Below, one piece after another: positions 29,901-41,509 of a DNA stretch of 64,000 nt; within the stretch, counting starts at the first letter, position 1, and each line of letters starts with the position of its first letter. The translations under genes were made by a program, and so were the position numbers. Source of the DNA: Straminergon stramineum (taxonomy: Eukaryota; Streptophyta; Bryopsida; Hypnales; Calliergonaceae); NCBI GenBank assembly GCA_963920665.1, contig OY987264.1, positions 35,568,906 to 35,632,905 of the forward strand, written 5' to 3'. Under the pieces are notes generated by a model. The model saw nothing but the letters and a program-made list of their open reading frames with translations. It was not told where the DNA came from and ran no database searches.

Positions 29901-32189
29901 TGTGAGCAGTATCATAAGTTTCATGCTTGCAGATATGTGTCTGCGAACTTGTCATAACTTGTACCCAGATGGAGTGAACACGAGAACACGGCTAACGGAC
30001 GATTGATGGCAGTCTTGAGATCATCTTCCGAGATGCCTTCATTTCACAACTTGGCCCTAATTAGAAGTTACTGTTGACCAATTACCACTCTTAAGTATGT
30101 TTAATTATTAATTTTCAACTCACTAATGGGTGTGAGATCTGCAGACAACTAATCAATCGATCGAGAAGGTTGAACTCTTACCCAGTTTGAACTTGGAAGG
30201 TCACTTGCGGCCTTCAGTCAGCTGTCATTTTATCAGGGACATGTGGTAAGATGATTGTCCACAAGTTGTTGAAAGTTTTAAAATAGCAATCTGTCTGTTT
30301 TGAAGGCAGAGGTGGCTGCTTTCGCTTTACGCCACGTGTTTCCTTTTATAGATGAGCTGGTTGAGTTCCTCGGAAATTTTGTTCCTAAATTATAGAGTGA
30401 AAAAGTGTCTTGAACTTCCTTCTACAGTACTGTAGATTCTTCGTGACTAACTTTCTGTCTGTATGTATTCTCCGAGGCACATTTGAGATGATAAGTTACA
30501 GGCTGTTGATGATATGGGAGAACTGAAGGACTGGATTCGAAAAGGTCATGCCATGACACGCCATCACCTTACGTGCTTGCAATCAGACAATATCCGTAAA
30601 CTACAAGTTAGTAAAATACTGTTGAAATTGGAATTGGAATTGTACGCTGGTTTGCTTCCAACTTCCGTTTCAAGCTTCGGAGGGCGGAACTGGCTTCCGT
30701 GGGCATCTATCTGGGTCTGCAAGAATCTGGTCAGTCAATTAGTGTCAAAGTGCGTGGGACCTTTCTTCGGGCTCTCCTGAATTCCTGAGTGGAAGGAGAA
30801 AACTAAGGTTGAAAAGCAGCATTTGGGATATTTTTTTGAGTATTTACCAGCTGTTTTCCTTCAATTTCAATATTGAACCAGTTTTTCAAGTACCAAGGTC
30901 GGTTATTTTTTCTATTTCTTACTCAGAAAAGAAATTTGATAGATTTTTCCAGTGGTTTTCTCCTGGTGTTTTAAAATTGCAACCAATTTTGTTCCCATTT
31001 CCACTAGCTAACAATGAAGTAATGGGTTCACTAATCGGTGGTTCTCCTCGAACATTGGCTGAAAGATTTGAAACCACCCATTCATCCCTAAAGAACCAAG
31101 ACCTTTATATGTGTTTTTATATATTGAAATCACTCAAAATCCCCTTTTGTCCAGCCTGTGGGCTTGGCTGCTGTGTATCTTGTTGCTTTGTTTAAAAAAA
31201 ATATGAAAAAAAAATATACTCAAAATTGCCAATTCTGCATTTAGCAAAGAAAATGAGAATTAAGGCATTTGGGATGGGTGGCAGAAATAATTCAAAACAA
31301 CAAGTGGAGAACCAAGGCATTTAAGGGGCATACAAAATCACTCAAAATTGTTATTTTTGCATTGTGAAAGAAAACAAAATGATGGTTTATTAGTGGGGAT
31401 CTAATTATAGGATTTTTACTACACTTGTATGAAAATGTGTGGTAAATTTTTGTGAAGTTCAATTGTATAGATTACAAAATATTTGAAGTCAAAGAATTTT
31501 TTTTTTGAGCCTTATTCAATGATTTTAGATGATTGACTTTGCTACTATGGATTGTGGAAAAATTTTGCACTATGAATTTTTAGTGTAAATATCTAACATA
31601 ATCAAAATTATATTAGGCATATCTCCACCAATTTTCATAGGTAGTGAAAACTTGGAATACATCCAAATCCACATTCTAACAACATGAGGATGTCCTAAGA
31701 ATTGACAATATACTAGACTTATTTGTTTAGCATGTTTTCCTCTACATACTTACAATAATCAAGAATCCCATTTGACAAATTCATGGATCCTTCACAAGCC
31801 TCCCTCCTAAAAAATTTAAATTATTAAATCCTCTAATTTATATAGATCTTAAAGGGCTATTACAAATTTCCAAGAGCCTAAGACATCGAGCATTATTGAA
31901 TACAAGCCAAGTCCTATAATGTCCCTTCTTTGTTCCCATCATGATCCCCTTGAGTTCCCGAAATAAAGTTCCCTTCAAATGAACAACTCAAAATCTTTGC
32001 AATCAGCTTTAGAGGCTTAGTTTGTTCTTCTATTTTGAAATTAAGAGGCATATTTTTATATCATTAGAAGCACAACTCCTTTGTAATATCCTTACCAAAC
32101 AACTTTAGAGGCTTGCATGCTTTCAATTTAAGGAATTAGGAAGTGTATTTTAAACAACTAGGAAGGAAATTTGAAGAACTTTCATATGA
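29901..32189. other. Spacer between the SAP gene and the long palindrome
   Basis: The first 900 bp have mixed composition; the rest is AT-rich. A plus frame at 30514-30780 starts with ATG, but its protein is unremarkable and lacks homology I can recognise. Nothing is annotated here. Confidence 0.5.
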
Positions 32190-33560
32190 TGACAAACAAA
32201 ATTGAGTACAAATTTGAAACATTTTCATTCAAACACCCATAACATAAGCATCAATGGACAAAGTCCAAAAATGTATACACAAAACTTGTAGTGTGTGACA
32301 TACTACACATTACCATAGAAGTTTGAAGAAAAAATTAGTTGTGATTTAAAAGAAAATTAATTTCAAAGTTAGCCATGTCTAAAACTCGGTTTTGTTTACC
32401 ATTTTTGGAATTACCTTATCTTTTGTCAATTTTTTCTTATGACTCTAAAAAAACTCTTTGTGCATTGGCATGTTGGTATACATCATTTCAAATTGTTGTA
32501 CACAAAGATTGAAGGAAATTTACATTTATAGAATTCAAAATATCAACAATTTGATAAACATGCAAATGATGTTGGTTCTCACAATATTTGAATTTTTTTT
32601 TGAATTGAAAGCATGGGATTGCATTAACCTTTGTAGAGAGAGTGTAGGTTGTAACATGGACCATGGTTATATCTTATTGCCCTTGCATTTGAAATATTTG
32701 TTGAAAAGGGCAATGTGTTCAATTTATGTTTTATAGCCATATAATGCATTTTTAGATTCAATATTTTTTGTCAAAAAACTAGAGTTTATGATGCATATAA
32801 TTGACTAAATTTTTTTTAAATCAATGATTATTGCCGATATCATCAAAAAAATAGGAAATTGCCAAAAATTACACTAGCCTTCCTTAAATTTCCTATTTTT
32901 TTGATGATATCGGCAATAATCATTGATTTTTAAAAAGAAATTTGGTCAATTATATGCATCATAAACTCTAGTTTTTTGACAAAAAATATTGAATCTAAAA
33001 ATGCATTATATGGCTATTAAACATAAATTGAACACATTGCCCTTTTCAACAAATATTTCAAATGCAAGGGCAATAAGATATAACCATGGTCCATGTTACA
33101 ACCTATACTCTCTCTACAAAGGCTAATGCAATCCCATGCTTTCAATTCAAAAAAAAATTCAAATATTGTGAGAACCAACATCATTTGCATGTTTATCAAA
33201 TTGTTGATATTTTGAATTCTATAAATGTAAATTTCCTTCAATCTTTGTGTACAACAATTTGAAATGATGTATACCAACATGCCAATGCACAAAGAGTTTT
33301 TTTAGAGTCATAAGAAAAAATTGACAAAAGATAAGGTAATTCCAAAAATGGTAAACAAAACCGAGTTTTAGACATGGCTAACTTTGAAATTAATTTTCTT
33401 TTAAATCACAACTAATTTTTTCTTCAAACTTCTATGGTAATGTGTAGTATGTCACACACTACAAGTTTTGTGTATACATTTTTGGACTTTGTCCATTGAT
33501 GCTTATGTTATGGATGTTTAAATGAAAATGTTTCAAATTTGTACTCAGTTTTGTTTGTCA
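32190..33560. repeat. 1.37 kb near-perfect palindrome
   Basis: The left arm 32190-32860 and right arm 32887-33560 are reverse complements over about 670 bp, differing at only a scatter of single bases and small indels. The spacer is 26 bp. The outermost bases are TGACAAAC and GTTTGTCA. The two arms encode nearly identical 90-residue frames on opposite strands, a by-product of the symmetry. No target-site duplication is evident. A transcript would fold into a very long hairpin. Confidence 0.93.
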
Positions 33561-34261
33561 ATGTAGGTATATATTACATATTGGACCTGAAATCAAATAC
33601 ATACTAGAAATTTCATAAGGCATTAAATGGTACAAGAATTGTTGCAATCTATATTGTGGAAGATCTTCTAATATCATGATATGCACTAGTCCTAATCAAA
33701 TAATACATTGATATACCACAATGTATTTAAATGTAATTCGGATGTTTTGTTTTTTGAAGATCATAAAACGAATGTTTAACTGATAAAATTTGCAATATGA
33801 TTTTAAAACAAGTAAATTAGTTAGTACTAGAGGTGCATATAGTGTACAATCATCTCACACCATATATAGATTGCATTTTCTTACTTTGAAATTCAACAAA
33901 AATTTAAGAAATAATTGTATCTTGCTTGCAATGTATCATTAGAAAGTTTAGAATATCTATTTTCACATTGAAATTAGCCTCATTTGAAAAAAATTCTTTG
34001 ATCTCTATACACTTGTTTACATGAAGAGATCATTGGGAATGCACACATCATCTAACCATATTGCTTTCAAAACTCAAAATTTGTTGCAAAGTATATTGTT
34101 GGATGCACATCAAATTTGGCATTTCATTATAACACCAAGTGTGCTTCTATTTTCCATGGTAGGAATCAATATATGCACTTCCATATTTCCAAGAAGAACA
34201 ATGTTTTAATTATTTATTTATTAAAACAATTTGGAATCAAAGGAATTTAAATTTAGGCTCT

Positions 34262-34282
34262 TTATATATATATATATATATA
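34262..34282. repeat. TA dinucleotide microsatellite
   Basis: About ten TA repeats in AT-rich spacer DNA. Confidence 0.9.
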
Positions 34283-34502
34283 ACATTTATAGAATAAATT
34301 TATGAGATTATCAAGATGCATCATATGAACACCAAATTCTTTATTATTTGTATTCAATCATATTAGGATTTAATAATGCATATTAGACATCTCCAAGAAA
34401 CCATCGACATTTATAATAGTATACTTTGATGTGCATCCAATAAGGTTTATCACCATCTTCCTAGAAGTTTCTAATTGGATGAAAATTGACTTTGAATGCT
34501 AT

Positions 34503-34660
34503 AAGGTAAACTACCCCATTCTAGACTAAATGGCAACAAGCCCATTGTGGGTTAAATTATGTTAGTGGTGTACATTTCAAAACTTAAATGTACACCACCA
34601 ACATAATTTAACCCACAATGGGCTTGCTTCTATTTGGTTTGGAATGGGGTAGTTTACCTT
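34503..34660. mobile_element. 158-bp hairpin MITE with AAGGTAAAC ends
   Basis: The left arm starts AAGGTAAACTACCCCATTC and the right arm ends GAATGGGGTAGTTTACCTT. The arms continue with CAAGCCCATTGTGGGTTAAA and its complement, then GTGGTGTACATTT around a loop of about 10 bp. Mismatches are few. Its terminal nonamer is shared with the repeats at 1146 and 36238. Confidence 0.8.
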
Positions 34661-35260
34661 AGATATATAGCACTTGGCATTAAGGGGTTAAAGTTGAAGT
34701 TATCTTTGAATATACATTTGAACAACAAAATTTTATTTCTCTTGTTGGAAGAGCAATGTTCCACCTTAGAATGTATATAAGGAAGGGAAAAAAATGGATA
34801 GAGTCACCTACATCTATAAATTCATCCATAATATTGCCTTTTATTAATAAATTTCAACCAAATATCACAATAACATTTTATTTTTGAAAAGAATTTGATT
34901 CATCCTATTAGTGAGAGCACAAATTGTAGTGTTGCTTCAAGATTAGTGTCACTACAATAGGAAAAAAATAGAAATGAAAACAAAAATTAACATGAAGACT
35001 ACTATACACTTATTATACACCTAGGTGCGGAGATTGAATTTCCACAATTTAAGATTCTCAAGGGTCTACTCACCTCGAACCAATCACAAGATAGCACATG
35101 CCAGGGTATTTTTCCTTTTTTCTAAAATGACTTAATTTATGCCTAATCTGACCTCACACAGGGTGGTTAAATATGTTATAAAAAGATTGACTTTTGTAAA
35201 GTACTGTCACACTAAGTCATTAACTACAAACAGTGAAAACCATCCTATTTCCCTGGCCAG

Positions 35261-35655
35261 CATCAGAAAAGTTGGGCCAGATTGTTTTGATGCCATTTTC
35301 ACACCAAAGGCAGCATACAGGTTATTTTAGTGTCATTTTATCTATACTAGGTTGGTATGGAGGTTGGCAGTTGGCACCAAATTAACATAATTGCACTTCA
35401 ATGGGCCATTGTGGCACCATGTTCACATGCCTTGAAGTTCCTGATGAGGCCACTTGTGGCTGGCTGCATCAGAAAAGTTGGGCCAGATTATTTTGGTGTC
35501 ATTTTGACACCAAAGGCCGCATACAGGTCATTCTGGCATCATTTTATCCATACTAGGTTGGTATGGAGGTTGGCACCAAATTAACTTAATTGCATTTCAA
35601 TGCACCATTGTGGCACCATGTTCTCATGCCTTGAAGTTCCTGATGTGGCTTGTAT
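35261..35655 (+). repeat. Two tandem 205-bp units followed by an A-rich tail
   Basis: Units start at 35261 and 35466 with GCATCAGAAAAGTTGGGCCA. They share ACACCAAAGGC, ATACTAGGTTGGTATGGAGG, TTGGCACCAAATTAAC and CATGCCTTGAAGTTCCTGATG, and are highly similar. Downstream (35660-35712) lies a T-rich stretch ending in A-rich runs, which resembles the 3' end of a plant LINE or SINE; that link is speculative. Confidence 0.85.
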
Positions 35656-36237
35656 CATTCCTTCTTTGCAATGAAATTTCGTTTCATTTGTGTCAAAAAA
35701 ACAAAACAAAAAACCATCCTATTTAGTGAGGGACATAATTAGTGTTACTTGCAAAAGCACTGGCTGCCACAAAATTATGATCCTTCCCCAAAATAGACTG
35801 AGGCAGTGTGCTGCTTAACTTAAGTAACTGAAATGTGTACATAAGGAATCAGCTTTAAACTTAGAATATTAACTTAGAATAGAGATTTAAAAACATAATA
35901 TACTGTGAGTTATACCGTGCCACCAGTGTGTGAGAATTATTGTATTGTGACAGACTGAGAGGCCGGTTCCTCTGGAAGCAGTCTGTAACGGAGGACATTA
36001 AATCCTCAATTTGAACTGGGCCCTGCAGGGGCAGATTTACCTTGGGGAAAACGAAGGAATTTTTTATTTTTTGCACATAATTTTTTTCGCAATCAGAGAC
36101 CTCAAATTAGCTAGGAGAGGTATTTTTTACTTTTACCCCAGATAGCCCTCAAAATTACCTTACGGGGCCCACTTTGAATGGAGGATTTAACGTCCTGTGT
36201 CTGTAACCAGATTTGGAATGGATCAGGCCATGGCTCT

Positions 36238-36758
36238 AAGGTAAACCAGCCTATGACAGGCAAAATGATTGGTTTGCATTGTTCACATTTTTGATCATTT
36301 TGAAATTTTTTACCATATAAAGACAAACATGAGAAATGGAGAGAGCAACTGAATTTTTCTTTGACAGAGTATGAATTTTCTCTGAATTTTTGAAGTGTGC
36401 TACCTAGTTAGCCCAAAACAATCTATAGAATACTCCAAAACCATCAAAAAGTGTACCCATTATGGTCATCAAACCTCCTAAAGCAGTAACAATATTTCCT
36501 AAAATGGGCAAGACATAAAGGAATAAAAAATTTAGTTCTTGTAATGAATATACACTGGAAAGGTGGATGTTCCTAGAGCAGTCACTAATAACTCCATCAC
36601 CATCACCCTCAGTACTTTTTTTGGCCATGAACCTACCTAATGAAGTTCTAATTTCATTTACTAGATAAAGTCTGCCATGAATTGATGGAAGACTACAATG
36701 GGTAGTTTTGTAGGTGTTTGTATTAGAGAGTTGGCCTATCATGTGTTGATTTACCTTA
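36238..36758 (+). repeat. Dispersed repeat, copy 2
   Basis: It aligns in the same orientation with 1146-1615 (GH17 intron 2). It has AAGGTAAACCAGCC at the left and GATTTACCTTA at the right. Internal landmarks such as GAGAAATGG, AGTATGAATTTT, GAAGTGTGCT, AACTCCATCACCATCA and CATGAATTGATG are conserved. It has no ORF with family resemblance. Confidence 0.75.
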
Positions 36759-38646
36759 TTTTTGTAGCGAGTTTAGCTTAAATTTTGCAACTTTCATCAA
36801 CTGGAAAGGATACCACCAAAGGATAATGCACAGTAGGGTGCAATAAACTTATGAATTTTTCATTCAATTCTTCACTAGAAAGTTCAGTAACTTCAGGAAG
36901 CTCTAGCATGCTCAAAATAATTGTGTTGGAATTGCAATGTTGTGCACTTTAACTTCATAACAAGTGAAAAATGGATAATTTAAAATCATACAATTATTTG
37001 GATTTCTTTCATACACTATCTACCATTCATAGAGAACGAGCCTTTGGAAGATAAGGTAGTTTGTTCTTAAAGCAACCATGTTCTAAATGCATCCCCTATT
37101 TAGGACTAATTGTCATGTTCCTTGAAATATCTATTATACTCATGTTCCTTGATATCTATTGTATTCCTTGAGTTGGATAGGCTTAAATGGTCACTTTAAA
37201 AGCATACTCTTAGGAAGATCACCCCTTGTAATTTAAGGTAAATACTCATGAGTTAAGAGGGTATTTGAGGTGGGGCTATTTTCCCTCATCATTGCATTTA
37301 AGATGACCTCATTTTTATATAAAAAGCTACGAGGGTGTATTTCCAATACCCTATTTTTTTGGTTAATTCATTTATTTAGTTTTTTAAGTGGAGCTATCTT
37401 ATATACTAAATTCAAGTATCCCAATTTTTTGGTTGTCGTCCTTCTTTACAAATTTTTATTTCCCTCTACTACATGGATATATAGGGTATACACCATGAAA
37501 CCAACAACAATCAATTCAATTCAAGTGCCATTGACCAAGAGGTGGCATGGTTTTTAATAACAATTTTTTCATTGAACACTTTAGAATCTCCATTGAAGCT
37601 ATTTTGTGAACATCCCATTCAATATGAGTGTATTAAACACATATAGATTTAGAGATAGAAATTAAATGGAAAATAAACTCTATCCTTGTATTGTATAATT
37701 TTTAGGTCATTGAGTCCACTAAGGTAAACCTCCCTATTCATGCAATGTGACAATTTCTGCCATTTGTAGTCCATTTTTTACATTTACACTTAATTTATTT
37801 GATATATACACTATTAGTGTTGTGGCACAATTTTAGACGACCACCGTTCATTGTAGATTTTCTTGATTGTGTCCATTTAATCATCCACATGAAATTATTT
37901 GTCCTTATCTATACTCATAGTACTATGAAAAAATCTTGCATAGTCCCTATTTGTTAAGGCTAACATATTAATAAAAATTCCTATTACATGAGGTTTTCTG
38001 TAGCCTAATTTACATATTTTAGAGTATGTGGAATTTCATGGATCCTACAATAGCTCTACATATTATATAAATTTTTTCCCTTGGATGAAATGGACCCTAT
38101 CTTTTAACTCACATAGTTTTCTAAAAACTCAAGAATAATCTCCCCAAGAGCATACTACTTTAGTCAAAGATGTTTTGCATTGGAGTGAAGAACAAGCAAA
38201 AAATCATGCAAGTAGTATGGAATCAAGTATCTCTAAAGTGATTGTGAAGGCTCATTTCTAATATGTACCATTAAATACAAATTGTAATTTTCACAAATGG
38301 TGGCAACACTTGATGGTAGATAGTGTATACAAAACATCAAACTCTTTGTTGATTTTCAATAAAATGTGTTCATTTTGTAATGATGATAAAGTAGACTTTA
38401 GTGTGATTCCAGCAAAATTTGCAATTCAAAATTCCATTCATTTTTGAGCACACAAGCTAGGGATCTCCCCAAGTTCTCTTAATTTCAATGGGATCCAAGT
38501 TTATTGGACCCTACTATACAATGGAGTACCAAAAATTTAAGACAACCCTTTGTGTATCCCATACAAACATCCCACTTTGAAACTCAATCTTATGCAACTC
38601 CAACACAATTTCTACACCATTACATTCTTACACAATGTCAATCAAC
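36759..38646. other. AT-rich gene-free spacer
   Basis: Contains another TAAGGTAAACC motif at about 37715, which may be one end of a relative of the AAGGTAAAC elements. No matching partner end was found, and no gene is seen. Confidence 0.5.
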
Positions 38647-38796
38647 CACTTAGGGTTGGCTTCCATATGGAGTTGAGACCCGTGAAGCCCATTGATCAAC
38701 GATGAAATGGGTAGTCTGGTTTTTTGGAGTCCCTATTCCATTGTTGATTGGTGGGCTTAACCGGCCCCAATTCCACATGAAATCCATCTAGTTAAG
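38647..38796. mobile_element. 150-bp imperfect hairpin, MITE-like
   Basis: CACTTAGGGTTGGCTTCCAT at the left pairs imperfectly with the right end up to CTAGTTAAG. The inner arms AAGCCCATTGATCAAC and GTTGATTGGTGGGCTT pair well. It is diverged and no target duplication is evident. Confidence 0.6.
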
Positions 38797-39309
38797 AATT
38801 AGATAATTGTTGTTGCTTTTCTGAATAGTGGATTCAAATTCTACCCCTCTTAGTTAGCACATAAAAATTACAAAAAGGCGACACAAGAAATTTAGAAGAT
38901 GATAATGAATAATGAGGGACATTTCAAGCATGTGATCAATTGAAGGTTGGGTTGATTCTAAAGTTGCATACTTTGTAGTGGTTTTTTATGCACAGATTTT
39001 TTGCCAATTGACTACAACCAAAAAACATTGTCTACTTTTGAAGAAGGGACTAAGACTGAACATCCCAAAACAGGGCCTCAACTTTTTACCACCAAAATTT
39101 AACCAGACAAGAATCTAATCAAATCTTTCCAAAAGCTTACATAGAATATGCCATGTCAACTCACAAGTTGTGCATAGAATAAACGAGAGTTAGCATTTCA
39201 TAAGTTGTACAAATAATAGTCTCAAGGTAAGACACTATTATGTAATCTTCCAAAAGTTTGCCAAATACATGTATCTATAAAAGCACAATGAAAAGATTAA
39301 AAGTCCAGT

Positions 39310-39660
39310 GCTTGCAAAATGTCTTCTTTCTTGAAATCCAAAATTTGGAATTTAGGATCTGAAGGCACAGCCTCACCTGTACCTGTCCCAATACACAAAA
39401 CAACCCAATGTTATGTTAGTGGGGATGTAACAGGTGTCTTAAGATGTAGCCAATTGCTATCTATGTCACAGATCTGTAAAACCAAAAGGAAGCACAAAGA
39501 ATTACAAAACGGCAAGCAAAGAAATGTATATGTAAAGCAAATCCTCAACATCAAACATGTAACCCAATGACCTTTGCCATTCCCATAGAGTGTAATTGCT
39601 TGAAGTTCAAGAGATACACAGAAGCTTGCACCACAACCCCAAAATGCAATCGTCACACTG
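39310..39660 (-). pseudogene. Exon-like fragments, unidentified
   Basis: On the minus strand a good acceptor (CCTCTTTCAG, ending about 39661) opens into a frame reading VTIAFWGCGASFCVSLELQ and onwards. A second acceptor (GGTTTTACAG, about 39477) precedes CDIDSNWLHLKTPV. A third (TTGGGACAG, about 39382) precedes GEAVPSDPKFQILDFKK and a stop. The pieces look like three small exons of one gene, but frames and donors do not join cleanly and I do not recognise the protein. It may be a decayed gene fragment or a real poorly conserved gene. Confidence 0.25.
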
Positions 39661-40434
39661 AAAGAGGAAGGAAAAATAACAAAGTAGCAACTATAAGCTT
39701 ACTAATTTGAAATTGGGGGGGAAAAAACCCAATAGAGGTGGTCATAATGAGTGATTCCCACTTAATTATTAACCCCAAGGTGGTAGGTATTAGCCACTTA
39801 AATGAATCACCCAAAGTAGAGGGTGGGTGGGAGGTACATCCCACTTGGAAGGCTTATTGAGAACTCCAGTACCGTTACATAAGCCACCACATATGGTGGA
39901 TGTACTGGGAAAATAGTGCCTATAGCATCTCTAAGTAAAAGATAGCCAATGTGTATAGGTCTATTTGTTAAAAATTATTTCTCATGCTTATAGTAGGGAT
40001 GGTATAATTAATGCCTTTATTCTAGAAAAAGGATTATTTTCAGAAATTTATATGTGGGTGCAAACTTTGAAAAATTTGGGAAAAAATATCAAGGGCAAAA
40101 ACAAGACTGTATAAGGTCCCCTAATAAGTAGGGTGTAGTTTTACCATAACAAAAGTAAGGGTTTATTATACATGATTTTTAGCAATAGTAAATACATTAG
40201 GAAAGTTTCCCAATGCATGAATTATGATTTTTACTATGGCTAAAGAACAACAACAACAACAACAACCACCTCAACCTTTAAAAAATATTTCCTCCGTCAA
40301 AATAGCTAGATTATTGTTGTTTTGTAAGACCAATAGCCAATCACCTAGTCATGATATTCATGTCCTCCAATATCACATGAGTATAGAGGAAATTCCGTAC
40401 CTTGCCTCTTCTTCCAAAATGATTATAAAAAAAA

Positions 40435-40692
40435 TCACCGATCCTTTGTCACCTGAGGAGTTGAAAATAAAGATGCCAGGGCAGGACATTGGAACATGAA
40501 CCCCGAATATTTTTCGCCTTGAACCGAACGCGAGCTTGATATCAATGGAGCATCAAACTTCGTGGGGTCTTCAAATTCCACGACAATGCAATGACCCACC
40601 CAACTGTCCGTCCTCTTTGTGGTGGTGGGGGTCAGAATCATATAACTTACTAACAGCCAGGCAAGTGAAAGTATATGGATGGACAGAATCAT
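40435..40692 (-). CDS. Hypothetical 85-residue protein with N-terminal hydrophobic segment
   Basis: An ATG-started frame with a hydrophobic segment at residues 2-20 (ILSIHILSLAWLLVSYMIL). A more polar part with ordinary globular composition follows (GHCIVVEFEDPTKF, SGFMFQCPALASL) and a TGA stop. Base composition is more gene-like than the surrounding spacer. No family is recognised and no splice partner identified. It could be a fragment of a lost membrane-protein gene or chance. Confidence 0.2.
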   Translation of the reverse strand: MILSIHILSLAWLLVSYMILTPTTTKRTDSWVGHCIVVEFEDPTKFDAPLISSSRSVQGEKYSGFMFQCPALASLFSTPQVTKDR

Positions 40693-40759
40693 TCATAAAA
40701 AGCTAGCATGGTCGAACTATTGGAACTGGTCATAACGCAAACTTAAAGACAGATGATGG

Positions 40760-40904
40760 AGTAAGGTAAGAGGCTCTTGAAGTGTCCATTTAAGCCTACG
40801 TAACTCATCTTTGACAGTAATAGATATTTCAAACAACATGTCATTCATTCCTAGATAGGATTTGCAATTAGAACCTGGACACTTCAAGAGCCTCCTACCT
40901 TACT
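40760..40904. mobile_element. 145-bp MITE with long terminal inverted repeats
   Basis: The left end AGTAAGGTAAGAGGCTCTTG continues AAGTGTCC; the right end is GGACACTTCAAGAG then CCTCCTACCTTACT. The inverted repeats are about 28 bp with two mismatches around a 90-bp core. Target duplication is uncertain. No coding capacity. Confidence 0.75.
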
Positions 40905-41260
40905 AGAGGACAGGTCCAGACCAGGGCTTTTTTTTTACTTTCTAGTATCAAATTGCCCCAGAAAAAATAATTTGGCTAAAAAATGACAAGATATTGTGAA
41001 GTTTTTCACCAAAAAACTTTGAATTAGAAAAAAATCTTAGATGAAATCGCTAGTTTATGGATGAAAAGATAATTGTAGACATGTAACATGTACTAATATG
41101 ATATTTTCTATTCAATATGTGGATGAATGTTAAAATTTGGAGCACCACTATAACACTTTTATATTGCCACTTTGGCACTTTGATCATAAAAAATGAAAAA
41201 CAAAACAAAAACAACCCTGGTCCAGACTCCAGCCATCTGAATTTGAGGATGAGTTTTATC

Positions 41261-41509
41261 TTACCCTCTCAAGGCCCAAGCATTTTTTGTACTTTTTCAC
41301 AAGTTTTGAACTTTGATTGACAGTATGCATTGTACACCAAGCTTGTTACATGATGTCAATTGTACTTTTGAGCTTCCTTGCTCAATATGAACTAACATCA
41401 TAATATGAAATTCACTTAACTTAAATATACTTCTTAGAATGTAGGGAAATGAAGTTATAACTTTGACTCCTTGGGCCCCAAACAGGCTCCTTGGGCCTTG
41501 AGGGGTTAA
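41261..41509. mobile_element. TTAA-flanked MITE, family A, copy 2
   Basis: It begins TTACCCTCTCAAGGCCCAAG and ends CTTGGGCCTTGAGGGGTTAA. It aligns with 19255-19508 over nearly all its length. The left flank is TTAC, one change from TTAA; the right is intact TTAA. The terminal repeats pair better than in copy 1. Confidence 0.8.

Noticed and set aside
32458..33292. Two nearly identical 90-residue frames on opposite strands
   Set aside because: They are mirror images within the palindrome arms; the protein is low-complexity and its duplication is explained by the inverted repeat.
40224..40499. Frame with six Gln in a row
   Set aside because: The Gln run comes from a CAA microsatellite; the rest has no coding signal and lies antisense to another weak frame.
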